A DNA stretch of 64,000 nt from Wolbachia endosymbiont of Oedothorax gibbosus (GCF_936270435.1 NZ_OW370567.1:1561973-1625972); one strand, 5' to 3'; counted from the first letter of the stretch, positions 1 through 10,376 are shown. Notes: a model not told the origin generated them from the letters alone. Program-made: numbers and translations.

Positions 1-172
1 ACTGATACTTCAATCAAACTCTATACCTCCTTCGGTAATCATTTCAGAATTTATTTATAAATTAGAAAATTAACATTGTCAATTATTTTATAAACTTGAG
101 CGTTAAATTGCAATATGAACGGAATGCCTTTAAAAGCTCTAACTATTAAAAGCGTTAAAACTTCTGCTAGCA

Positions 173-246
173 TCGGGGCGGAGAGATTTGAACTCCCGAC
201 CCTTTGGTCCCAAACCAAATGCGCTACCAGGCTGCGCTACGCCCCG
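173..246 (-). tRNA. tRNA-Pro (anticodon TGG)
   Basis: Read on the minus strand the sequence folds into a complete cloverleaf with acceptor stem CGGGGCG pairing with CGCCCCG. The anticodon loop TTTGGGA carries TGG, and a TTCAAATC T-loop region is present. The 3' CCA is not encoded. It lies downstream of rsmE on the same strand, separated by about 200 bases in which I see nothing. Confidence 0.95.
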
Positions 247-453
247 ATTTCTTTACTCAGATTATCAATAATTCAGGCAAAATGCAAGGTTCATTTGTTT
301 ACTTTAGAAAAAATATAATATGAGATTTAATATTATTCCAGAATATGTTTTTATTAACTTCTCTTTAGTAGCAAACTGCTTCGCAGGTGGCCTATAGAAT
401 TTAGCGCATGCAACACTGAACCAGATTTCTTTATCTTAGCCATATTTAAAAAT

Positions 454-1140
454 CTAGCTACACCAATTGGTGAAAGTTAATGCAGCAACTACAGCAGTAT
501 CGACCCTTAAAATTCTTTTTCCTAGACTCAATTTTTGACAAAACTTATCGGCAAGATCAAGTTCATAAGATGAAAAACCACCTTCAGGGCCAACAATAAT
601 GGCAACATTTTTCTTACCTTTCAGCACTTTATCAGTTTTACCTGTTTTATCACATAAAATAAAATTTTTACTCTGGGAATCAGGTAACTCACAAAAATTG
701 ATAGGAGGCAAAATCTCTGGTATACTTATCCTACCTGATTGTTCCGCAGCTTCGATTGCCTGTAATTTTGCTCTACTTAGGTTAATGTTTTTTACTACTG
801 TACGTTCTGTTGAAATAAATTGAATGCAGGTTACTCCCATTTCAGTTGCCTGTCTTACTATGTTGTTCAAAGCAGCACTTTTTACCATGGCACAATACAG
901 GTATAAATTTTCCTCATATTGCTGTTGTTTAGTGCATTCTTTGAGTGTAACTTTTGTCAATTTACGTGATATATTAACTACTTCTCCTAACCATTCTCCA
1001 TCCTTGCCATTAAAAAGAGAGAGATTATCATACTTCTTAAGCCGCATTACATTGCAAATATAGTGACTTTGTTGTGGATTAAGTGCTAAACTCACGCCTT
1101 GTGATAAAGCTTCTTCAACATAAAGCCTAATTTTTCCCAT
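454..1140 (-). CDS. rsmE: 16S rRNA (uracil1498-N3)-methyltransferase RsmE
   Basis: This 228-residue protein matches the RsmE family, a SPOUT-class methyltransferase that modifies U1498 of 16S rRNA in the assembled 30S subunit with SAM as donor. The N-terminal part (about residues 1-70) looks like the PUA-like RNA-binding domain. The C-terminal SPOUT knot carries the motif IIVGPEGGFSSYE (about residues 182-194) and LGKRILRVDTA near the end, both diagnostic of the family. The length is close to normal (about 240). The ATG at 1140 gives a natural N-terminus. It sits between two tRNA genes on the same strand. The identification is firm. Confidence 0.93.
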   Translation of the reverse strand: MGKIRLYVEEALSQGVSLALNPQQSHYICNVMRLKKYDNLSLFNGKDGEWLGEVVNISRKLTKVTLKECTKQQQYEENLYLYCAMVKSAALNNIVRQATEMGVTCIQFISTERTVVKNINLSRAKLQAIEAAEQSGRISIPEILPPINFCELPDSQSKNFILCDKTGKTDKVLKGKKNVAIIVGPEGGFSSYELDLADKFCQKLSLGKRILRVDTAVVAALTFTNWCS

Positions 1141-1168
1141 TCAAAACTTTAATTATATTCTACTTGAG

Positions 1169-1240
1169 TGACTCTTACGGGATTTGAACCCGTGTTACCA
1201 CCGTGAAAGGGTGGTGTCCTAACCACTAGACGAAAGAGTC
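1169..1240 (-). tRNA. tRNA-Glu (anticodon TTC)
   Basis: On the minus strand the acceptor arms GACTCTT and AAGAGTC pair, and the anticodon loop CTTTCAC carries TTC. The T-arm contains GGTTCAAATCC. The gene is 72 bases long, has no encoded CCA, and lies 28 bases upstream of the rsmE start on the same strand. Confidence 0.95.
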
Positions 1241-1343
1241 AATGCGAATAACTCAAGTTATATTGATTATGCACACAAAGTCAATTCAATTGTTTTACGA
1301 TACAAGCAGTTTTTGTGAAATCCCAATTTGTGATAAGAGTGAT

Positions 1344-2168
1344 TTATAACCACTTAACGAGTGGTGGCATTGACATCATAATTGCATCTGGATTGCCGTC
1401 GGTCATCAAACCAAACCTTGTGCCACGATCATATAACAGATTGAATTCTACATATCTGCCGCGTTTTATTAATTGATTTTCTCGTTGTTCTTTTGTCCAA
1501 GATTTTTGTATATGTTTACGTATGATGTGCAAATAAATTTCCAAAAAGGCTTCACCTACTGCTTTTGTGAACTCAAAATCATTTCTCCAATTGCCAGAAC
1601 TCAGATTATCATAGAAAATACCACCAATGCCACGCGGCTCTTTTCTATGTGGTAAGAAAAAATAGTTGTCACATTGCTCTTTAAATTTTGGATAATATCT
1701 GGTGTCAAATCTATCACATGTCATTTTGATTGATTCATGAATATACTTGCAATCTTCTTCATTTTTATGTATTGGCGTAAAATCCATTCCTCCACCAAAC
1801 CATTGTTTTGAAGTATATATCAGCCTTGTGTTCATATGTGCTGCAGGGATAAGGGGCGATTGCATATGAGACACTAAAGATATGCCGCTTGCCCAAAACT
1901 CTCCGTTACTTTCACTTGCACCAGGAATTTCATTAATGGCTGAATCTGCAAATTTTCCGTGTACTTTTGAAACGTTTACTCCAACTTTTTCAAAAACATT
2001 ACCAAAAATAATTGTAGATTCACCACCTCCACCACCTGGGCGATCCCACTTTCTTTTTTCGATCTTTGGCTCTGCGGATGATTGTTTTTCAATTAATAAG
2101 AAAGATTCTATGATCTTATCTCTTAGTGCACAGAACCACTTAAATGCTTGTGTTCTTTGTTTTTCCAT
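1344..2168 (-). CDS. hemF: Oxygen-dependent coproporphyrinogen III oxidase HemF
   Basis: HemF converts coproporphyrinogen III to protoporphyrinogen IX by two oxidative decarboxylations in the cytoplasm, a late step of haem synthesis. The 274-residue protein has the family signatures WDRPGGGGG and STIIFGNVFEKVGVN near the N-terminus, the segment WFGGGMDFTP in the middle, and GRYVEFNLLYDRGTRFGL near the C-terminus, which is the most conserved block of the family. The length is normal and the ATG at 2168 is the only sensible start. The next gene is divergent, so it appears to be transcribed alone. Haem synthesis is retained in most Wolbachia. Confidence 0.95.
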   Translation of the reverse strand: MEKQRTQAFKWFCALRDKIIESFLLIEKQSSAEPKIEKRKWDRPGGGGGESTIIFGNVFEKVGVNVSKVHGKFADSAINEIPGASESNGEFWASGISLVSHMQSPLIPAAHMNTRLIYTSKQWFGGGMDFTPIHKNEEDCKYIHESIKMTCDRFDTRYYPKFKEQCDNYFFLPHRKEPRGIGGIFYDNLSSGNWRNDFEFTKAVGEAFLEIYLHIIRKHIQKSWTKEQRENQLIKRGRYVEFNLLYDRGTRFGLMTDGNPDAIMMSMPPLVKWL

Positions 2169-2328
2169 AATATCCTCTCGCTAGCTTATTAACATTGTTA
2201 TATCTGATATTTAAGGAACTTAATTAGATTTGGATGATAATTATCTATCAAAGACGTTAATAAATCTATAATAATTAAATCAATATAATAAAACATTTTC
2301 GTATGTACAACGATGCCAAGTAACAATA

Positions 2329-4809
2329 ATGAGTAAAAGATACATAGATAACAAAAAAGAGAACAGGGTTGACTTCATACTAAGAAATTATGGAATGTCA
2401 ATTGTTGTGATGGCAGTTATTATGCTCTTACCTCCAGTAGCAATATCGATACTCTACTTTTTTGATATATATAGTCAGCATATTAATATAGAGATTAATT
2501 TATTAGTTAGCATTCTAACAACTCTTTTTATGATATATAATGTAAAACGCTACAGACACCTACTTAATACTATAGAATTTCAAAATGCAATATTTGCAAA
2601 TGCACTAAATCATAATACAGAATTTTGCCTTATTTTACATAGAGATGAGGGTATTATTTATTCTGATGCAAGGTTCTACGAAAGGTTTAAAGATCATATA
2701 GATGATGACATTACGTTAGGCAAGATTCTTGAAATAGGAGATGTTTCAGAAGAAGACAAAAAAGTACTCTATCATGCACTAAAAAATAACTCTTCTGTAC
2801 AGGTATGCATTTCCTTAAACAAGAAGAATAGAGTATCTAACTTTCTTTTGCTCTTTGAGCCGATACCAGATAATCCCCAAATTGCTATAAATAGTAATAA
2901 GATTTTAAATTTATCATTAGTGCCAATAGCAAGGCCAGATGGGTATTTTGTGTTAAAAGCAACACAGATAAACAAGGAGCAGATATATGAAGAGTTAATA
3001 GAAAAACACAGTATAGGAACTTACATTGCAAATGCCAAAGGGGTGATTTTATCTGTAAATAAAAGATTTTTAGACATATTTGAACTGAAAAAACTGGAAA
3101 AAGGTAGCTCAATTAGTGATTTTATATCTCAATCTAAATATAACAATACAACAACCGATAATGAAATTTTGTTTTTTACTATAAGTGGTATTCCATTCAA
3201 GGCTTATATGAGCACTGCTATATTTTGTGATAAATACAACCATAGCTATATATATGGCTTTATAACACCAACCGAATCAAATATTGTTGATTATCAATTA
3301 CACCCTTGTTTTGCAAATTCATCAATTGCTATTGCACAATGTGACATAAACGGCAACTTTGTAAAGAAAAATACGGCACTAATAAAGCTTGCAGGGTTAG
3401 ATAATAATTCAATCTTTACGTTGATATTGGATAGTTATCATGTGAAAATACGTGAATATTTTTCGAGTAATAGAATAAATAATGCGTCCTTTGATGTACA
3501 GCTCAACTGCGGTAATAACATAAAAATATATTTCAATAAGTTTCTTCATAATAAAATGATCTTCATACTTTGTTATTTTATTGATAATACTGAACACAAA
3601 AACCTAGAGATAAAGCTTGAGCATTATCAAAAGATGCAAGCTATAGGGCAGTTAGCAGGTGGTATTGCGCATGATTTCAACAATATATTGACTGGGATAA
3701 TAGGATTTTGCGATTTGCTTTTACTCCAACATTCAGCTGGAGATCCATCTTTTGGAGATATAATACAGATACAGCAAAATGCGAAGCGTGGATCAAATTT
3801 AGTAAGACAGTTGCTTGCTTTTTCAAGAAGACAGACCTTGCAGCCAAAAATTATTGATGTAAATAGAACTATAGCTAATCTTTATGAAATGATAAAAAGA
3901 TTAATAGGTGAAAATATAAAATTTAATATTTATTATGGTAGAGACTTGGGTGCTGTGAGGGCTGATCAAGGGCAATTAGAGCAAGTTATACTTAACTTAG
4001 CAGTCAATGCTAGTGCTGCTATGGAAAAGGGCGGAGAATTAACTATACGAACCTTTAATCAAAAGATTGACTCATTAAATTCTACACCTCAGGATATGTT
4101 TTCTCCAGACAAGGAAACGATCGAACATGGAAATTATGTTGTGATTGAAGTAATTGATACTGGATGTGGAATGACAAGTGATACAATTGGAAAGGTATTT
4201 GACCCATTTTTTTCTACCAAAGATATTACCTCTGGTACAGGTCTTGGCCTCTCTACTGTATATGGCATTATTAAACAAACTGAAGGATACATCTATGTTG
4301 CTAGCAAAGTAAATCATGGAACTAAATTTAGCATATTTTTGCCCATGGTTTACATATCAGATGAAATTTTGAGAGAGGAAGATAGTGAAGAAATAGAAAA
4401 ACCGGTAGTAAGTGAAATTAAAGGTAATGGTATAATTTTATTGATTGAAGATGAAGATTCAGTAAGGGAATTCATCTCTAAAGCACTCAAAAGAAAAGGA
4501 TTTGATGTAATAGAAGCGAGCGTAGGCAGCGAGGCACTAGAAATAATCAGTAAAAAAAATCAACACATAGATCTAATAATCACTGATGTAATAATGCCAG
4601 AAGTCAGCGGTCCAGAAATAGTTAAAAAAGCTCTGATTTATAGGCCAGATATTAACATTATTTTTATATCTGGATATGCAGAAGATGCTTTTTTAAAGAG
4701 TGATGACATCAATATAGAAGATTTTCACTTTTTGCCAAAACCATTCACTCTGAATGAATTAGGAAACAAGGTTCAAAGTGTATTACACGAAACAAAAAAA
4801 ATAGTCTAA
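2329..4809 (+). CDS. cckA: CckA-type hybrid sensor histidine kinase with C-terminal receiver
   Basis: This 826-residue protein has two membrane segments near the N-terminus (about residues 22-43 and 52-68). A long PAS-like sensory region with little clear homology follows. The HisKA domain has the phospho-accepting His at residue 448 in GGIAHDFNN, and the HATPase_c domain carries N, G1 and G2 boxes (ILNLAVNASAAM, DTGCGM, GTGLGLSTVYGI). A REC domain ends the protein, with the phosphorylatable Asp at residue 753 (TDVIMPEVSG) and the switch Lys in LPKPF. This architecture is that of CckA, the kinase that passes phosphate through ChpT to CtrA in Alphaproteobacteria. It stands upstream of parA-parB, separated by a short gap. 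Confidence 0.88.
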   Translation: MSKRYIDNKKENRVDFILRNYGMSIVVMAVIMLLPPVAISILYFFDIYSQHINIEINLLVSILTTLFMIYNVKRYRHLLNTIEFQNAIFANALNHNTEFCLILHRDEGIIYSDARFYERFKDHIDDDITLGKILEIGDVSEEDKKVLYHALKNNSSVQVCISLNKKNRVSNFLLLFEPIPDNPQIAINSNKILNLSLVPIARPDGYFVLKATQINKEQIYEELIEKHSIGTYIANAKGVILSVNKRFLDIFELKKLEKGSSISDFISQSKYNNTTTDNEILFFTISGIPFKAYMSTAIFCDKYNHSYIYGFITPTESNIVDYQLHPCFANSSIAIAQCDINGNFVKKNTALIKLAGLDNNSIFTLILDSYHVKIREYFSSNRINNASFDVQLNCGNNIKIYFNKFLHNKMIFILCYFIDNTEHKNLEIKLEHYQKMQAIGQLAGGIAHDFNNILTGIIGFCDLLLLQHSAGDPSFGDIIQIQQNAKRGSNLVRQLLAFSRRQTLQPKIIDVNRTIANLYEMIKRLIGENIKFNIYYGRDLGAVRADQGQLEQVILNLAVNASAAMEKGGELTIRTFNQKIDSLNSTPQDMFSPDKETIEHGNYVVIEVIDTGCGMTSDTIGKVFDPFFSTKDITSGTGLGLSTVYGIIKQTEGYIYVASKVNHGTKFSIFLPMVYISDEILREEDSEEIEKPVVSEIKGNGIILLIEDEDSVREFISKALKRKGFDVIEASVGSEALEIISKKNQHIDLIITDVIMPEVSGPEIVKKALIYRPDINIIFISGYAEDAFLKSDDINIEDFHFLPKPFTLNELGNKVQSVLHETKKIV

Positions 4810-4842
4810 TTTTAGTACGATTAGCAATAACAAAATTTTCTA

Positions 4843-5742
4843 ATGCAAAAGTTTCTTGCATATATACAATGGAATTATTTTATACATGAGATAAAGGGCG
4901 TGAGCAAGATTATTGCAATAGTAAATCAAAAGGGTGGAGTTGGCAAAACCACAACTAGTATAAATTTATCGACAGCCTTTGCTGCTGTGGGAAAAAGCAC
5001 TTTATTGGTAGATCTTGATCCTCAAGGAAATGCTAGCACAGGACTCGGGATTTCTTATCGTAGTAGGGAAGAAAAAAATATATACAAAATATTACTAAGC
5101 AGCGAAAATAAATTGATAGAATCGGCAATTTTCAATATAAAGGAAATTCCAAATTTATCGCTAATTTCGTCAGTAGTTGATTTATCAGCTGCAGAAATTG
5201 AATTATCGCAACTTGAGCGAGGAAAATTTGTGCTAAAAAGCGCATTGGAGAAGATACGCGATAATTATGAGTATATAATCATTGATTGCCCTCCATCACT
5301 TGGGCTTCTAACCATCAATGCCTTGACTGCTGCTAATTCTATTATTGTTCCTCTTCAGTGTGAATTTTTTGCTCTGGAAGGATTAAGCCATTTAGTTAAA
5401 ACTGTAGAGCTGATAAAAAGGAATAACCTAAACCCTTTTTTAGCAATAGAAGGGATAGTGTTAACAATGTATGACAGGCGCAACAAACTCAGTGAACAGA
5501 TTAAAAACGATATTTGCCAGTATTTAAATGATAAAGTATACAAAACTATCATCCCATTGTATGAGACTGTTATTCCACGTAACGTACGGTTATCAGAAGC
5601 GCCTTCTCATGGAAAACCCGCTATTGTGTATGATCTTAGGTGTCCTGGTGCACAAGCATATATAAGTTTGGCAAGGGAAATTTTAAAAAAGCACGCGAGT
5701 AGTTGTAAGGAGAAGAAGCTAGTGAGCGAGGGCATGGTATGA
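4843..5742 (+). CDS. parA: Chromosome partitioning ATPase ParA
   Basis: This is a ParA/Soj P-loop ATPase that acts with ParB on parS sites to segregate the chromosome. The deviant Walker A motif KGGVGKTTTS, Walker A' motif LLVDLDPQGNAS and Walker B segment YIIIDCPPSLG are all present, and the order and spacing are normal. The ATG at 4843 would add 19 residues before the conserved start SKIIAIVNQKGG, so the GTG at 4900 may be the real start. The 3' end overlaps parB by four bases (ATGA), which indicates translational coupling in a parAB operon. Confidence 0.94.
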   Translation: MQKFLAYIQWNYFIHEIKGVSKIIAIVNQKGGVGKTTTSINLSTAFAAVGKSTLLVDLDPQGNASTGLGISYRSREEKNIYKILLSSENKLIESAIFNIKEIPNLSLISSVVDLSAAEIELSQLERGKFVLKSALEKIRDNYEYIIIDCPPSLGLLTINALTAANSIIVPLQCEFFALEGLSHLVKTVELIKRNNLNPFLAIEGIVLTMYDRRNKLSEQIKNDICQYLNDKVYKTIIPLYETVIPRNVRLSEAPSHGKPAIVYDLRCPGAQAYISLAREILKKHASSCKEKKLVSEGMV

Positions 5743-6590
5743 AGGATGATAGACGCCTCGGCAGAGGTCTTGCCGGCCTCATAGGCGATAATTATGATAA
5801 TAAAGAAGATCGACAAGAGTATTTGCCTATTTCATTACTGCACCCAAGCAAATTTCAACCGAGGAAACATTTTGACGAGGAGTCATTAAGAGAACTTGCA
5901 AATTCGATAAAGAAAAGTGGCATTATACAGCCTATCGTGGTACGCAAAGACTCAAATGACGATGGTTACGAAATAATAGCTGGAGAACGTCGTTGGCGAG
6001 CAAGCAAGATTGCAAACCTTGATAGTGCACCCGTTATCATAAAAGATCTGAGCGACAAGGAATGCTTGGAAGTATCCATTATTGAAAACATACAAAGGCA
6101 AGATATTAATCCAATAGAAGAAGGTGAAGCGTATAAGAGACTGATAGATGAGTTTTCCTATACACATGAAGAATTAGCTTCAGCTATAGGCAAAAGCCGC
6201 AGCCACATAACCAATATGACTCGGATGTTGTCACTCCCTAATAGGGTGAAAACAATGATCAATGAAAAAAAGTTGTCTATGGGTCATGCAAGAGCGTTGA
6301 TTAATGTTGAAAATGCGGAAGATATTGCAGAAAAAATAGTTTCTCAGGGCTTAAGCGTTAGACAAACTGAAAAATTGATAAAAGACTTACACCAAAATAA
6401 TAATCAAAAAGAGCGGAAATATACCAGAAATCAAGATATGGCAGTACTAGAAGGTACTATATCTTCTCAACTTGGTTTAAAGATCAAAATTAACGACAAC
6501 AATTCTAAGGGTAAAGTTATGATACGGTATAACAATCTCAGTGAATTGGATTTGATATTGAAAATTTTGAATAGGAAGCTTGAGGTATAG
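5739..6590 (+). CDS. parB: Chromosome partitioning protein ParB
   Basis: ParB binds parS and loads onto DNA as a CTP-dependent clamp. The 283-residue protein starts with the typical RRLGRGLAGLIGD segment. The ParB/Sulfiredoxin-like domain contains PRKHFDEESLRELANSI and the CTP-binding GERRWRAS motif, followed by ENIQRQDINPIEE and a helix-turn-helix (ELASAIGKSRSHITNMTRML). The C-terminal dimerisation region is present, so the length is normal. The ATG overlaps the parA stop codon. Confidence 0.95.
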   Translation: MKDDRRLGRGLAGLIGDNYDNKEDRQEYLPISLLHPSKFQPRKHFDEESLRELANSIKKSGIIQPIVVRKDSNDDGYEIIAGERRWRASKIANLDSAPVIIKDLSDKECLEVSIIENIQRQDINPIEEGEAYKRLIDEFSYTHEELASAIGKSRSHITNMTRMLSLPNRVKTMINEKKLSMGHARALINVENAEDIAEKIVSQGLSVRQTEKLIKDLHQNNNQKERKYTRNQDMAVLEGTISSQLGLKIKINDNNSKGKVMIRYNNLSELDLILKILNRKLEV

Positions 6591-6642
6591 CTAGTTAAAG
6601 TAAGATTTCTCTTCTCCGCCATGCTGTATAAAAAAAGTCTAG

Positions 6643-6665
6643 ATTCCAGCGTCACGCGCTGGAAT
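6643..6665. repeat. Palindromic repeat downstream of parB
   Basis: The arms attccagcg and cgctggaat form a 9-bp hairpin with a 5-base loop about 50 bases after the parB stop. It belongs to the same general family of short palindromes seen elsewhere in this window. It could act as a transcription terminator, but there is no clear U-tract. A second motif of the family (cctacgtcatacc) follows and recurs near 17330. Confidence 0.7.
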
Positions 6666-6746
6666 GACAAGTTCTCGGCAACCCCTACGTCATACCGCCG
6701 CGGCGCTAACACGTAGCAACTGTTCTCCCTCGTCATACCGTCACAG

Positions 6747-7557
6747 TATAGCTCTTCTCATAATAGTCAGAACAAATCATAAAAAAGCAGAATCAACAGC
6801 TTGACGGAAAGACTGAAAAATAGGGATATTTTTTCTAGCTCTGTTCTTTATAGCAAACCAATGATGCTCAATTTCGTTAAAGTCTGGAGAATATGGAGGA
6901 AGATAAAGAATTTCAGCACCTACTCCTTTAGCAAGATCATCGATTTTAGATTTATGGAAAGCAGCGTTATCAAGAATTACAGTTTGGCCAGACCTTAAAA
7001 TTGGAGTCAAAAACTGCTCAAACCAAGCCTCAAAAACATCCTTGTTGCAGTATCCCTCAAAGGTCAATGGAGCAATGATTTTCTTTTTATTTAGAGCTGC
7101 AATCATGCTGACGCGCTGAGTTTTTTTACCTGATTTTAGTGAATGAAACCTCTCTCCTTTTCTGCAATATCCGTATGTTCTGTATTGTCTATCCCAGATT
7201 CGTCAATATATACAAGATTTTCAGGATGTTTTGTTGCTATAATCTTTGCAAATTGAGCTCGCTTTTCTTCATTTCTTTCTTTATATCCGTAGGTCTTTTT
7301 TTCTTGTAAATCCAATATTTTTAAGTGCGCGGTGAATCGTTTGTCGACTGATATTGCCCCAGCATCTCTAACTGAGTTTTGCCACCATGGTTTTTTGCAA
7401 ATTCGGTGAAGATATTCCAGTCGGTAATTTTATCTACGCTTCCAGGCTTTTTTGACTGAAAATCTCCCGTTTCCTCACGCCTTTTCTGCCACTCATATAA
7501 AGTCGTTTTTCCAATTTTAAATCTCTTGGCAACAGTTGCTCTACTATAATGCACCCC
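6747..7557 (-). pseudogene. IS630-family transposase, broken
   Basis: Minus-strand ORFs at 6777-7106 and 7321-7554 are the two halves of an IS630 transposase. The C-terminal half has the DDE core (VILDNAAFHKS, YLPPYSPDFNEIEHHW) and closely resembles the copy at 62.7-63.7 kb. The N-terminal half has the helix-turn-helix RFKIGKTTLYEWQKRR. Frameshifts separate them, and the 5' end is cut off by the IS3-family element inserted at about 7550. The element end tatagctcttctcataat starts near 6747 and matches the ends of the 62.7 kb copy. It is not functional. Confidence 0.88.
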
Positions 7558-8835
7558 ATAAATTAGACCAAAAAAAAATGGTTAATCCGAGTAAAAAGGG
7601 AAAAGAATGGAGTGTAGTATGAGAACAAAAAAGCAGAGTTAAAAGCAAAGATAGCTTTGGAAGCAATAAAAAATCAAAAAAGCACAGCAGAGATATGTAG
7701 TAATACCATCAACAAATTTATATGATTGGCGTGATAGAGTATTAGCAAGATTAAAAGACCTATTTATAGAAGAAAGTGAGAGTATAAGAAAACAAAGGAT
7801 ATTAGGACAAGAAATAGAAAATTTGCATAAAGTTATAGGGGAATTGACGGTTGAAAATAATTACTTGAAAAAAAAATTACTGAAATAAACAAAAAAGATA
7901 GGATAAAACTTATAGAAAAAGACTCTGATCTATCAATAAGAAAACAAGCTAATTTATTGAGGATTTGCAGGTCTAGCTTATATTATAGTCCTATAATTAA
8001 TGATGAAAGTGAGATAGCAAATTTAATTCAAGAAATATATTTGGCTTCAGACTGCCATTATGGATATCGAAAAATTACTGCTGAAATTATAGCAAATGGA
8101 ATAGTAATCAACCATAAGAAGGTTTTGAGAATAATGAAAAAGATGGGAATTACTGGGTTATATTGTAGAAAAAAACATAACACTAGCATTAAAGATAAAA
8201 AACATAAAATATATCCTTATTTACTTGAAGGTTTGATTGTTTGTAGAGCTAACCAGGTGTGGGCCACTGATATAACGTACATTATGCTTGAAGGTAAGTT
8301 TGTCTATTTTGTAGCAATAATGGACTTGTATAGTCGCTATATTATTGCTCATTCATTATCACCATATCTTGATGCTGGATTTTGCATTCATACTCTCAAA
8401 GAAGCTCTAAAACAAGGTAAACCTGAGATTTTCAACAGTGATCAAGGTGTGCAATTTACAAGCTATAATTTCATTATGGAGTTAGAGCGTGCTAATATAA
8501 AAATCAGCATGGATCATAAAGGACGCTGCTTTGATAATATATTTATTGAACGCTTATGGAGAACTTTAAAACAAGAAGCCATATATTACTATAGACCAAA
8601 CAGTATCAGAGATTTGGATGTTGTAATAAAGGATTTTGTTGGTTGGTATAACTATAGAAGGCGACATCAGTCTTTACATTATAAAACTCCTGCTGATCTC
8701 TATTATCATAGACAATGAATGAATATGTGCTTTAAATGTGTGTGGACGCACATATTCATTATTTTTTTTAGATTAGAACTTCTTTACAAAAAAATCGGAT
8801 TACTTTGAAAAAAATGGTCTAGACAAATGGGTGCA
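7550..8835 (+). mobile_element. IS3-family insertion sequence inserted in the IS630
   Basis: The element is bounded by imperfect inverted ends, tgcacccc at about 7550 and gggtgca ending at 8835, each continuing inward into a shared block around a-ttagacca. The sequence ctata lies next to both ends and may be the target duplication. It encodes an IS3-type OrfB. The upstream OrfA region (about 7610-7890) has stop codons and frameshifts in the reading that should hold the helix-turn-helix protein, so OrfA is degraded and the element probably cannot move unaided. Confidence 0.8.
7957..8718 (+). CDS. IS3-family transposase OrfB
   Basis: This 253-residue protein carries the integrase-like rve core of IS3 transposases. 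HTH_21-like sequence at the N-terminus (LASDCHYGYRKITAEI) is followed by the first catalytic Asp in VWATDITYI, the second in FNSDQGVQFTS and the Glu in CFDNIFIERLWRTLK. The YNYRRRHQSLHYKTPAD ending is typical. It lacks the OrfA part that is normally fused to OrfB by ribosomal frameshifting, because OrfA upstream is degraded. The true N-terminus would come from that fusion, so the start given is only the first ATG. Confidence 0.88.
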   Translation: MRICRSSLYYSPIINDESEIANLIQEIYLASDCHYGYRKITAEIIANGIVINHKKVLRIMKKMGITGLYCRKKHNTSIKDKKHKIYPYLLEGLIVCRANQVWATDITYIMLEGKFVYFVAIMDLYSRYIIAHSLSPYLDAGFCIHTLKEALKQGKPEIFNSDQGVQFTSYNFIMELERANIKISMDHKGRCFDNIFIERLWRTLKQEAIYYYRPNSIRDLDVVIKDFVGWYNYRRRHQSLHYKTPADLYYHRQ

Positions 8836-8865
8836 CTATACCGCTGGTCTACTCTCCTTTGAATG

Positions 8866-9062
8866 ATTCAGAAAACATTCCATTGACATGCTGAACAACA
8901 GATACGACACTATGTCGTTTACCGTAAAAACTCATATTTTACACAATCACAGCGAGGAAACACATTCCTCGAACGGATAATTTCATTATACTTAACATGG
9001 AAACAAAAGGGCTTTCCAAAATCTCCTATCTATTGTTTCTTAAACCACTCTGCTGAACGGAT
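8866..9062 (+). pseudogene. IS66-family transposase, C-terminal fragment
   Basis: One frame reads LNDSENIPLT, which matches the end of the IS66 DDE region. After a small deletion, another frame reads IRHYVVYRKNSYFTQSQRG and then a C-terminal block ending FLNHSAERI. The same block recurs at 19.7 kb, 49.6 kb (inverted) and 62.2 kb (inverted). Only the last quarter of the gene is present. It starts next to the IS630/IS3 composite, so the join reflects deletion or recombination. Confidence 0.75.
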
Positions 9063-9249
9063 ACTAGTAAATTTCTTAATGTTTATGGCTAAAAGAGCCC
9101 AAGAGAGGTGTCATGCCAGTGCTCCTTTTTTTGTCATCCGAGTAGCCCCTATGATGTCATTCCAGTCTGGAATCCAGTTTTCCATATAATCTCATCGAAA
9201 ATGTTGTAACCACTTTCTGTGCTAGTTTGCTTGCTTACAAGCAAACTTT

Positions 9250-9282
9250 CCTGGATCCCAGTGTCAAGCACTGGGATGACAC
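9250..9282. repeat. Wolbachia-type palindromic element
   Basis: The core tcccagtg-tcaag-cactggga forms an 8-bp stem. It is the same element found in frame in der at 60.5 kb and as degenerate copies near 17.4, 18.4-18.7 and 24.1-24.3 kb. Partial copies also lie at 9118-9180 in this intergenic stretch, which has no gene. Confidence 0.8.
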
Positions 9283-9306
9283 CATTCTTTTTCCTGGATC
9301 CCAGTG

Positions 9307-10313
9307 GGCTTTGTTGCATCGCACCTTATACTGGTAATAATTTACGATAAATTCATGTAGCCATTTCGCATACCAATGTCAGTGAATTTATTGAGCAAAT
9401 AACACTTGAGTCGCAGTTCCTTCTCACGATTAACCTCAGATTTGTTCCGAAAACTAAACCCGAATGTTTGTTTCAGTCGCGAGAAAAAACCTTCTACATA
9501 AGATCTTTTCCCATAATTTACTTTCTTTTTCCATTCTTTCACGCCATCTTCACCATGTAATTTCATTAACTGAATAGCGACATTTCTATCAAGCATATAA
9601 TCTATTTCTGGATGTTCTGCCGCATTGTTTATTGGTGGAATTTTTGTCTTTATATCATATTCGTTACACAACTTATAAAACTTGTGCCTATCATATGCTC
9701 TATCTGCATATAGTGCTTTTATGGCATGAACTTCTTTTAGCAAATCACAAGCTCCATAGTGATCAGACCGTTACTGTATTTTGCAGCTATATATTCAACA
9801 TTACATGCAATTTTCTATAGCTGCGATACTTTCTATCTTCGCTATTTTCCTTCAGGAGTATTGTTGTATATCTGTACTGTCTATAGCAATTTCGATATCT
9901 TCCATATTATTTTCTGCAATCATTGATCTTAATATTAAGTTTCTTTTGATGCTTGTGAATAGCTGATAACTTGCAATTTTTCCCAATTTGCTCAAGGTAT
10001 CCTGCTATAAATCCAACTGTTTGCCTCAAACCTATTCTGAATAGATGGGTTATTATATGTATCAAAATTACAACTTTATCACTATAAATATAGTTGCCGC
10101 CTTGCATTTTTGGACTATTTTCATACCAATTTTCGATAGCTTCATCGATGTAACGAAAAATATTTCCTCTTTCTTGCAAAAATTTGTTATATTCGTTTTG
10201 GTTACTGACTCTCATTTTTTGTGGCATATTTTTTCTTCAAAGGTTAAATGGCTATTTTATAATGAATTTTGTCAGTAACTGCCAGATTTTTTCGGTTGCT
10301 ATGCAACAAAGCC
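9307..10313 (-). mobile_element. IS5-family element, degenerate copy 1
   Basis: The ends ggctttgttgcat and gcaacaaagcc are inverted repeats. On the minus strand the N-terminal ORF (9907-10227) and the C-terminal ORF (9342-9743) of an IS5-type transposase are visible. Between them (9744-9906) stop codons and frameshifts break the gene around the first catalytic Asp (IAIDST). The C-terminal part keeps YADRAYD and the RSYVEGFFSRLKQTFG block with the catalytic Glu. The element is inactive. A near copy is at 18704-19702. Confidence 0.85.
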
Positions 10314-10376
10314 ATTCCAGACTGGGATGACAAGAAAGGGAGCACTGGAATTTTTGTTTCAGCATTAGCCATGCAT

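Noticed and set aside
115..318. A 67-residue plus-strand ORF
   Set aside because: It is the reverse of tRNA-Pro and its flanks; part of its sequence is the tRNA complement.
8866..9062. Unknown noncoding repeat or small RNA (four copies in the window)
   Set aside because: Translation shows an IS66 transposase C-terminus in a consistent frame.
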